Part shown: piece by piece, positions 1-3,969 of the stretch
How the letters are laid out: each line of letters opens with the position of its first letter
Position numbering within the stretch: position 1 is the first letter of the stretch
Source of the DNA: Oscillospiraceae bacterium
GTDB lineage: Bacteria > Bacillota > Clostridia > Oscillospirales > Ruminococcaceae
Assembly: GCA_004556975.1 (NCBI GenBank)
Contig: SFFD01000050.1
Location: 1 to 7,300 of the forward strand
Reading direction: 5' to 3'
Length of the DNA: 7,300 bases
Position numbers and translations under genes: made by a program
The notes under the pieces: model-generated
Database searches by the model: none
What the model saw: the letters and a program-made list of their open reading frames with translations, nothing else
Told to the model about the DNA's origin: nothing

Positions 1-79
1 GGCAGATACAGCAAGGGCGCGGGCAGGAAAAAACAAGGAGCAGTGCGAAGCGCTGCAAACGAGCAATGCGACTATGTTT

Positions 80-109
80 TTGACCGGGCGGGTCGTTGGA
101 TTATATAAA
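80..109 (+). promoter_or_regulatory. Promoter-like boxes inside repeat copy 1
   Basis: TTGACC (80-85) and TATAAA (104-109) are separated by 18 bp and each matches the sigma-70 consensus at 5 of 6 positions. The predicted start near 116 would produce an RNA beginning just before the run of hairpins. The same boxes recur at the same offset in copy 2. A TATATA reading with 16-bp spacing is also possible. Confidence 0.35.
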
Positions 110-115
110 AGCAAT

Positions 116-275
116 TTTAAAGTCATGTATTGTGACTTCGGGATTTTTTCATAGGGGGATTGTCCCCCTAATGACGCTATTTTTTCTTGCTTGCGCTGCA
201 AAAAAAATAGCTGTCGCCCCCTTAGATGAAAGCGGACGATGCTATGCAGCCGTCTGCTTTTATATTTTTTTATTT
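116..275 (+). ncRNA. Putative structured small RNA, copy 1
   Basis: This is inferred, not recognised as any known RNA family. A promoter-like element ends at 109. Four hairpins follow (120-138, 152-170, 173-215, 229-260), and the last has a 10-bp stem (one G-T pair), a 12-nt loop and a T-rich tail at 261-275, which looks like an intrinsic terminator. The copy 2 sequence retains most of the pairing through compensatory or wobble changes. The alternative is a non-transcribed intergenic repeat with DNA-level palindromes. Confidence 0.25.
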
Positions 276-371
276 TGTGGGTAATAGTAAAACACCCAAC
301 GATGTCTTTGGCTTTTTCTATTGGCTCAAGGTAACGGCAGTGTGAGTTGACGGCTGCACGGCTGTTAATTG

Positions 372-418
372 GCTCGTGCCCTTGCGCTGCCGGTGGCAGA
401 TACAGCAAGGGCGCGAGC
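372..418. repeat. Long imperfect inverted repeat at the repeat-unit boundary
   Basis: The arms 372-385 and 405-418 are complementary over 14 bp with one G-T wobble. Inside them CTGCC (387-391) and GGCAG (395-399) pair across a GGT loop, giving a two-tier hairpin with an asymmetric internal loop. The right arm recurs at 11-24 in copy 1 (one substitution, at position 22), whose left arm would lie outside the window. Confidence 0.7.
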
Positions 419-473
419 AGGAAAAAACAAGGAGCAATGCGAAGCGCTGCGAGCGAGCAGTGCGACTATGTTT

Positions 474-503
474 TTGACCGCGCGGGTCGTTGGATTATAT
501 AAA
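474..503 (+). promoter_or_regulatory. Promoter-like boxes inside repeat copy 2
   Basis: TTGACC (474-479) and TATAAA (498-503) are 18 bp apart, the same boxes and spacing as in copy 1. The spacer differs from copy 1 by a single G to C change, so both boxes are kept intact. Confidence 0.35.
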
Positions 504-509
504 AGTAAT

Positions 510-660
510 TTTAAAGTCATGTATTGTGACTTCGGGATTTTTTCATAGGGGGATTATCCCCCTAATGACGTCATTTTTTCTTGCTTGCGCTTCAAAAAAA
601 CGGCTGTCACCCCATAGGTGAAATCGGGCGATGCCACAGGGCCGTCCGCTTTCGTTCATT
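510..660 (+). ncRNA. Putative structured small RNA, copy 2
   Basis: This is the same inferred transcript layout as copy 1: boxes at 474-503, then hairpins 514-532, 546-564, 567-608 and 625-648. The substitutions relative to copy 1 include a T-A to C-G double change in the third hairpin, and G-T to G-C and A-T to G-T changes in the last. One pair in the third hairpin is lost (A against C). No known RNA family was recognised. Confidence 0.22.
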
Positions 661-665
661 TTAAA

Positions 666-714
666 CCGTATGATAATAAAAGCAGTGTACTACTGTTTTT
701 GGTCGCACATACGG
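666..714. repeat. Nested inverted repeat upstream of the acetyltransferase gene
   Basis: The outer arms CCGTATG (666-672) and CATACGG (708-714) are perfectly complementary. Inside them 678-686 pairs with 692-700 over 9 bp (one G-T), with loop GTACT. It could act as an end-of-transcript hairpin for the repeat region (the inner stem ends in five T) or as a protein-binding palindrome. The sequence does not decide between them. Confidence 0.5.
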
Positions 715-803
715 CTTTATTCCGCAAAGATATATGAAAAGTTTCAATGGGACCCTACATACAAAAGAATATTTGTGCTTTAAGCAAAGACTTTTATTTT
801 CAA

Positions 804-832
804 TGGACTTATTTTTGAATTTTTTATATAAT
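804..832 (+). promoter_or_regulatory. Likely promoter of the GNAT acetyltransferase gene
   Basis: TGGACT (804-809, 4 of 6 consensus) and a perfect TATAAT (827-832) are 17 bp apart in very AT-rich DNA. The predicted transcript start near 839 leaves only about 25 nt of leader if translation begins at 864. It would leave almost none for the ATG at 843, which supports the later start. Confidence 0.6.
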
Positions 833-863
833 TATAAAAAATATGATTTATAGAGGGATTCTT

Positions 864-1427
864 TTGAAAGAAAATTTTACAGCTGAAAAGAACGGTTTTA
901 CAATAAGATTGGCTCAAAAAGAGGATGCGGAAAACTATTTTACCCAAAACTTTTGTCCCCTTGACAAAGAAGCGGCACGAATGACCGGTTGCAAGGAAAG
1001 CTTTACAAAAGAAGAAGTGATTTCATTCTTTCTAAAATCTGTTGAAGAAGAGGACAGGTACCTGTTTTTGATTACAGCGCCGGATGGCGGAATTATCGGC
1101 GAAAGCGTAATCAATGAAATTGACCGTGAATTAAAAAGCGCGAATTTTCGCATAGGAATTTTTCGTTCCAACGCACGCGGGCAGGGAATAGGTACATGGG
1201 CGACGGAAGTTACCCGCGATTTTGCATTTGAAAAGCTGAAATTGCACCGTTTGGAGCTGGACGTATATTCCTTTAACCCCCGCGCGGAAAAGACCTATCT
1301 TAAAGCCGGATTTAAAAGGGAAGGCGTACTTCGTGACGCGGTTATGGATGGGGATAAATATGCCGACGATATTTTAATGGCTATGCTTGAAGAGGATTGG
1401 AGAAAAATTAAAGGAGAGAACCGCTGA
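864..1427 (+). CDS. GNAT family N-acetyltransferase (RimJ/RimL type)
   Basis: This is a predicted acetyl-CoA-dependent N-acetyltransferase of 187 aa, probably cytosolic, acting on a protein N-terminus or a small amine; the substrate cannot be read from the sequence. It shows the family order: an N-terminal beta strand with FTIRLAQKEDAE (about 12-23), a central GGIIGES strand (75-81), the acetyl-CoA loop ARGQGIGT (104-111, R-x-x-G-x-G), then LHRLELDVYSFNPRAEKTYLKAGFKREGVLR (128-157) and a C-terminal DDILMAML strand. I chose the TTG at 864 because AGAGGG (852-857) lies 6 nt upstream and the likely transcript start is near 839. An in-frame ATG at 843 would add 7 residues but has no ribosome binding site. 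The gene stands alone, ending before a strong terminator. The family is firm, the substrate unknown. Confidence 0.93.
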   Translation: MKENFTAEKNGFTIRLAQKEDAENYFTQNFCPLDKEAARMTGCKESFTKEEVISFFLKSVEEEDRYLFLITAPDGGIIGESVINEIDRELKSANFRIGIFRSNARGQGIGTWATEVTRDFAFEKLKLHRLELDVYSFNPRAEKTYLKAGFKREGVLRDAVMDGDKYADDILMAMLEEDWRKIKGENR

Positions 1428-1464
1428 ATCTATATTTTGCAGCATAGCAGAATTTTTTATAGTG

Positions 1465-1495
1465 AAAAAGCCCGACAAGGTCGGGCTTTTCTTTT
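1465..1495 (+). terminator. Intrinsic terminator of the acetyltransferase gene, usable in both directions
   Basis: GCCCGAC (1470-1476) pairs perfectly with GTCGGGC (1480-1486) across loop AAG. It is flanked by an A-run (1465-1469) and by TTTTCTTTT (1487-1495). The A-run gives a U tract on the opposite strand, so it should also stop leftward transcription. Confidence 0.9.
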
Positions 1496-1504
1496 GCAAA
1501 AGAA
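1489..1504. repeat. Perfect 16-bp palindrome
   Basis: TTCTTTTGCAAAAGAA is exactly self-complementary and overlaps the T tract of the preceding terminator. It may be a regulator site or simply the result of A/T-rich tails on each side of a bidirectional terminator. Confidence 0.5.
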
Positions 1505-1523
1505 TATTTTTTTCTGTGTATAT

Positions 1524-1552
1524 ATAATAGCACAAATTGCCTTAAAAATCAA
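1524..1552 (-). promoter_or_regulatory. Minus-strand promoter-like sequence facing the terminator
   Basis: Read on the minus strand this is TTGATT (1552-1547), 17 bp, then TATTAT (1529-1524). A start near 1517 would run leftward into the bidirectional terminator at 1465-1495, giving an RNA of only about 50-60 nt. AT-rich DNA yields such matches by chance, so the call is tentative. Confidence 0.3.
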
Positions 1553-1555
1553 GAC

Positions 1556-1584
1556 TTGTTTATTTTTATACGGCGCGCTAAAAT
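1556..1584 (+). promoter_or_regulatory. Candidate promoter of the DUF6323-DUF6179 unit
   Basis: TTGTTT (1556-1561) and TAAAAT (1579-1584) are 17 bp apart, with a start expected near 1591, about 23 nt before the ATG at 1614. The -10 is good and the -35 weak. A terminator lies upstream, so the two genes downstream need a promoter in this gap. Confidence 0.45.
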
Positions 1585-1613
1585 AGTTTTTACAAAATAT
1601 GAGGGAGGAAATT

Positions 1614-2054
1614 ATGGACAAAGCTCTTTCAATTATCAAAACAGCCGCTGAAAATGAAAAAAAGGGAATTGCCGTGTGTGCAAAGGTGCTTTATGAACAC
1701 GGAATCACCATTTCGGAAGCTGAAACAGCGGCAATTGTCGCTGCCCATACAAAGGCGCTGCGCGACAGCGGAAGGGTGGAATTTGGTGAGGGCGCCTTGC
1801 CGGCGCTGACAAAAGCCTTTGTATCATCGCCGTATATAACGCGCAAAAACTGTGCAGAGCTTTTGTCGGAACTTCAGGCAACGTTCTATTTCTTCCGCAG
1901 CGAATGCGACGGGCTTATATCCGATGAAAAGCTTATTGCTTTTATGAAGCGCGAATTTAACGGGCCGGCCGGCGGCGATATAGGTTACCTTAACGGAACA
2001 TCTATGGAAAGGCTTTGTGCCCGCCTTAAGGGAAAGGATTCAAGCTGGATTTAA
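1614..2054 (+). CDS. DUF6323 family protein (function unknown)
   Basis: This 146-aa protein has no signal peptide or membrane segment and is probably cytosolic and largely helical. I recognise it as DUF6323 from its core: RVEFGEGALPALTKAFVSSPYI (54-75), then AELLSELQATFYFF (81-94), a DEKLIAFMKREF helix (104-115) and GDIGYLNGTSMERL (121-134). The family is common in Clostridia and has no assigned reaction. I recall its gene being next to a DUF6179 gene in other genomes, as here. I chose the ATG at 1614 because GAGGGAGG (1601-1608) precedes it by 5 nt; the ATG at 1599 lies before that site. It is the first gene of a two-gene unit with a 74-bp gap that contains a hairpin. Length and motifs look complete. 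Confidence 0.88.
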   Translation: MDKALSIIKTAAENEKKGIAVCAKVLYEHGITISEAETAAIVAAHTKALRDSGRVEFGEGALPALTKAFVSSPYITRKNCAELLSELQATFYFFRSECDGLISDEKLIAFMKREFNGPAGGDIGYLNGTSMERLCARLKGKDSSWI

Positions 2055-2065
2055 CCGCCGCAGGG

Positions 2066-2100
2066 TTTTGAGCACGGCATTTTTACTCTCGTGCTCAAAA
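2066..2100. repeat. Perfect 11-bp intercistronic hairpin between DUF6323 and DUF6179
   Basis: TTTTGAGCACG (2066-2076) is fully complementary to CGTGCTCAAAA (2090-2100), with a 13-nt loop. No T-run follows on either strand, so it is not a standard terminator. It starts 12 bp after the DUF6323 stop and ends 15 bp before the next ribosome binding site. A role in mRNA processing, partial attenuation or 3'-end protection of the upstream message is possible. Confidence 0.7.
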
Positions 2101-2128
2101 CCGAAGCAGAGAAAAGGAGGAGTTTTAT

Positions 2129-3004
2129 ATGGAATTTTCACTTGCGCAAAGTGCTGTGCTCTCTGAAAAAGAACAGCTTTTGCTGCACCAAAAGCTGTGG
2201 AGCCTATTTGAAGCTGCCGCAAATGAATTTACAAACCGGGAAAGCTCTTCTGTTTCGGAAGAAAACGCCCGGCGCCTTCTTTCCTCCGTTTGCTTTATTC
2301 TTCAGGAATATCTGGAGGAAACAGGGCATACGGAACGCGACCTTGCTTTAGGTAACATTGACGAAGCCTTTAAACGCGGAAAAGCAGTTTTGCTAAAACG
2401 CGTTGACGAAGCGCGGGAGCTTTGGAATAAAGCGGTGCTTACGATTCCAAAGATTCAGAGCCGTGCCCTTACCGATACTATGCAGGGGATAAAATACGGC
2501 CTTTCGCATTATAGCACAGACCTTTTTGCAGCAGAAGTTCCGGGAAGCATTGACTATCAGCTTATGCTTCCCGTGTCGGAAAAAGCTTTGGGAATTGAAT
2601 ATATAATCCTATGGCTTCGCGAGCTTTTGCTCGAAAACTATATTTTAAGCCGCTTTGAAGCAAAGGCGGTGCGAAGCGTTTTGCTGCGGGTGTGCCCCTT
2701 TTATCCTGAACTTATTATAAACCTTTGCGAAAACCCGCTGCAAAACGCAATCGGTCTTATCCTGCTGCAAAAAGACCCGTTTTCTCTTTATATAACGCAT
2801 AGCGACCGTTTGGCGCTTACGGAAATGCTTGCTTCGCTTTCCAAACAGGAGTGTGAAGACCTTCTTTGTGCGGCGGCACAAAAAATTTGCGTAAGGCTTT
2901 TGATTCCAAAGGAATCCTGTAAAGGCGTGGAAGCCTTTGCAAAAAGCCTTGCCCCAAGGATTATGGCTTCAATTCCGTCAAAGCTTTGCGGTGTGTTCGT
3001 GTAA
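2129..3004 (+). CDS. DUF6179 domain-containing protein (function unknown)
   Basis: This 291-aa protein is predicted all-helical, with no signal peptide or membrane segment. I recognise DUF6179 from an N-terminal NRESSSVSEENARRLLSSV segment (about 31-50), the central AAEVPGSIDYQLMLPVS block (about 133-149), the GIEYIILWLRELLLENYIL helix (about 154-172) and ELIINLCENPLQNAIGLILL (about 193-212). No catalytic motif, Walker box or metal site is visible. AGGAGG (2115-2120) sits 8 nt before the ATG. It is the second gene of the unit with DUF6323, and the constant pairing suggests a shared complex or process (inference). It ends at a KLCGVFV tail, and nothing suggests truncation. A weak hairpin follows the stop. 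Confidence 0.88.
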   Translation: MEFSLAQSAVLSEKEQLLLHQKLWSLFEAAANEFTNRESSSVSEENARRLLSSVCFILQEYLEETGHTERDLALGNIDEAFKRGKAVLLKRVDEARELWNKAVLTIPKIQSRALTDTMQGIKYGLSHYSTDLFAAEVPGSIDYQLMLPVSEKALGIEYIILWLRELLLENYILSRFEAKAVRSVLLRVCPFYPELIINLCENPLQNAIGLILLQKDPFSLYITHSDRLALTEMLASLSKQECEDLLCAAAQKICVRLLIPKESCKGVEAFAKSLAPRIMASIPSKLCGVFV

Positions 3005-3059
3005 GATAAAAGATACTTAAAGTAATACAAAAACAAAAATATACCGTTTGTAAAAAAGC

Positions 3060-3087
3060 AAGAAGAGTTCTTCGGCAAAAGCCGTTT
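3060..3087 (+). terminator. Possible weak terminator after DUF6179
   Basis: Two small stems abut: AAGAA/TTCTT (3060-3064/3068-3072) and CGGC/GCCG (3073-3076/3081-3084), the second followed by only three T. They occur about 55 bp past the stop and before a strong new promoter, so termination here is plausible. The stems are short. Confidence 0.35.
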
Positions 3088-3146
3088 ACAGATAGTAATA
3101 AATACACTGATATATACAAATGATAAAAGGCCATCTTAGAATTGCC

Positions 3147-3175
3147 TTGACACTGCTTTAAAATAGTTATATACT
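3147..3175 (+). promoter_or_regulatory. Strong promoter of the DUF2284 gene
   Basis: A perfect TTGACA (3147-3152) is followed after 17 bp by TATACT (3170-3175), 5 of 6 consensus. The start is expected near 3182, which gives a leader of about 25 nt containing only the ribosome binding site. This is the best promoter in the window and implies a well-expressed gene. Confidence 0.85.
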
Positions 3176-3206
3176 TTAGGTGAATATTAAAGGAGGCGGA
3201 TTTACA

Positions 3207-3743
3207 GTGTACGAGGAAGTTAAACAACTTGCCAAGAACATCGGCTTTGATAAATGCGGAGAGATTGCCGCGCGGCTTGTTCCCTGTGATCCTACCCTGC
3301 GCCGTTTCTGTGTGCAGAACGTTTGCGGAATGTATGGCAAATGTTATATGTGCCCTCCGGCAGAAGGCCCGGCAGAGGCTCTTATTGCAAAGCTTCACAA
3401 CTATAAAGATATGCTTGTTTTTGCCCATGAATATCCATGTGAGGATATGAACAATTATCAAAATGTTCAGCGCGAGCATGAGAACAACAGCCACATTCTT
3501 TGGAAAGCTATGCAGAAGCTTGGCTATAACCAAAAAAATGCCCGTGTGCTTACCACCGGCGGCTGCCACCTTTGTGAAACCTGCGCCTACATAACCGGCG
3601 AGCCTTGCCGTCACCCCGATATTGCATGCCCTTCCGTAAGCGGATATTGCATAGAGGTACAGAAGCTTTGCGATGCCATCGGTCTTTCCATGAACGGAGA
3701 AAAGGGCGGCATAGTTCTTTTCTGTATTGCATTATTGAAATAA
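3207..3743 (+). CDS. DUF2284 domain-containing, cysteine-rich metal-binding protein
   Basis: This 178-aa protein is probably cytosolic, with no membrane segment. It belongs to DUF2284, annotated as predicted metal-binding proteins with no established reaction. Fifteen cysteines are visible, in two clusters: C35-x4-C40-x5-C46-x2-C49 (VCGMYGKCYMCPP) and C120-x2-C123-x2-C126-x7-C134 (GGCHLCETCAYITGEPC). The second is ferredoxin-like and would suit an Fe-S cluster (inference). Further family marks are CRHP (134-137) and PSVSGYCIEV (142-151). I chose the GTG at 3207 because AAAGGAGGCG (3189-3198) lies 8 nt upstream. The in-frame GTG at 3180 falls at the predicted transcript start and would place the ribosome binding site inside the gene. 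It is a single-gene unit with its own promoter and a terminator 6 bp after the stop. Confidence 0.9.
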   Translation: MYEEVKQLAKNIGFDKCGEIAARLVPCDPTLRRFCVQNVCGMYGKCYMCPPAEGPAEALIAKLHNYKDMLVFAHEYPCEDMNNYQNVQREHENNSHILWKAMQKLGYNQKNARVLTTGGCHLCETCAYITGEPCRHPDIACPSVSGYCIEVQKLCDAIGLSMNGEKGGIVLFCIALLK

Positions 3744-3749
3744 CAGTTT

Positions 3750-3780
3750 AAAATCCGTGGAGAATTCCCCAACGGATTTT
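3750..3780 (+). terminator. Terminator hairpin after DUF2284
   Basis: AAAATCCGT (3750-3758) pairs with ACGGATTTT (3772-3780) over 9 bp, starting 6 bp past the stop codon. The downstream arm supplies its own T4. The same arm can instead fold with 3783-3789 (see findings), so termination could be conditional. Confidence 0.65.
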
Positions 3781-3792
3781 GTAAATCCGAAT

Positions 3793-3816
3793 AAAAAACC
3801 TCCGCGAAAACGGAGG
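3793..3816 (-). terminator. Minus-strand-oriented terminator hairpin
   Basis: CCTCCG (3799-3804) pairs with CGGAGG (3811-3816). On the minus strand the stem is followed directly by TTTTTT (3798-3793), a classic intrinsic terminator. On the + strand the nearest T-run is nine bases past the stem. AAATCC (3783-3788) and GGATTT (3820-3825) can form an outer stem around it. No minus-strand gene is present immediately upstream of it. Confidence 0.55.
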
Positions 3817-3852
3817 AGTGGATTTTTCAGAGGGCTTTGCCTTCATCTTTTC

Positions 3853-3885
3853 GCCACCGCCCAAATCGGGCAGTGGCATTTTTTT
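3853..3885 (+). terminator. Strong plus-strand terminator upstream of DUF6198
   Basis: GCCACCGCCC (3853-3862) pairs with GGGCAGTGGC (3868-3877), with a single C/A mismatch and a 5-nt loop, followed by A and seven T (3879-3885). It lies 84 bp before the DUF6198 start. Either DUF6198 has a promoter in the last 85 bp or its expression depends on read-through. Confidence 0.8.
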
Positions 3886-3897
3886 GAGCGTTTTGCC

Positions 3898-3955
3898 TGC
3901 CGGAATACTAAACTTTCACAACCGGCAAAATATTACTGCCGGCTGAATATGCGGC
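3898..3955 (+). promoter_or_regulatory. Leader with competing hairpin arms before DUF6198
   Basis: TGCCGG (3898-3903), CCGGCA (3922-3927) and TGCCGG (3937-3942) occur in series, so the middle arm can pair with either neighbour. The last arm can also pair with CGGC at 3952-3955, next to the ribosome binding site GGAGGA (3960-3965). No known riboswitch class was recognised. I saw no convincing promoter in this stretch. Confidence 0.35.
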
Positions 3956-3969
3956 AAACGGAGGAGAAA

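Larger units (their letters stand above)
1..275 (+). repeat. Copy 1 (left-truncated) of a tandem structured repeat, period 394 bp
   Basis: Positions 1-260 align almost base for base with 395-652, offset 394 for most of the length and 392 at the end because of small indels. The left part of this copy lies outside the window. It contains these hairpins: arms 40-46/50-56; 120-125/133-138 (AAGTCA/TGACTT); 152-159/163-170 (TAGGGGGA/TCCCCCTA, perfect); 173-184/203-215 (GAC-GCTATTTTT with one bulged T); and 229-238/251-260, a 10-bp stem followed by a T-rich run to about 275. There is no transposase and no terminal target-site duplication in view. It may be an intergenic repeat family or a duplicated small RNA locus. 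Confidence 0.9.
395..660 (+). repeat. Copy 2 of the tandem structured repeat
   Basis: This is the counterpart of 1-260 and is highly similar throughout. Hairpins sit at the corresponding positions: 444-450/457-463, 514-519/527-532, 546-553/557-564 (perfect, loop TTA), 567-579/594-608 and 625-630/643-648. The T-rich tail seen after copy 1 is weaker here (TTTCGTTCATTTT), so this copy is a poorer terminator. Positions 261-394 are the spacer between the copies; apart from the inverted repeat at 372-418 I see no feature in it. Confidence 0.9.

Noticed and set aside
96..284. 62-residue open frame with TTG start in repeat copy 1
   Set aside because: It has no ribosome binding site and lies wholly within the hairpins of the repeat. 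The matching frame in copy 2 diverges and stops earlier, so a protein product is not supported.
1..660. CRISPR array or insertion sequence
   Set aside because: Only two long copies exist, with no short regular repeat-spacer pattern, no transposase frame and no identifiable target duplication.
3180..3206. Earlier GTG start for DUF2284 at 3180
   Set aside because: It coincides with the predicted transcription start and would put the AAAGGAGG site inside the coding sequence.
2961..3614. 217-codon minus-strand open frame
   Set aside because: It is antisense to DUF2284 with no ribosome binding site, recognisable family or promoter, and it overlaps a strong plus-strand promoter and a convincing gene.
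3757..3969. Extension of the DUF6198 frame upstream to 3757
   Set aside because: The added 71 codons read through several terminator hairpins and do not resemble the family. A good ribosome binding site precedes the ATG at 3970.
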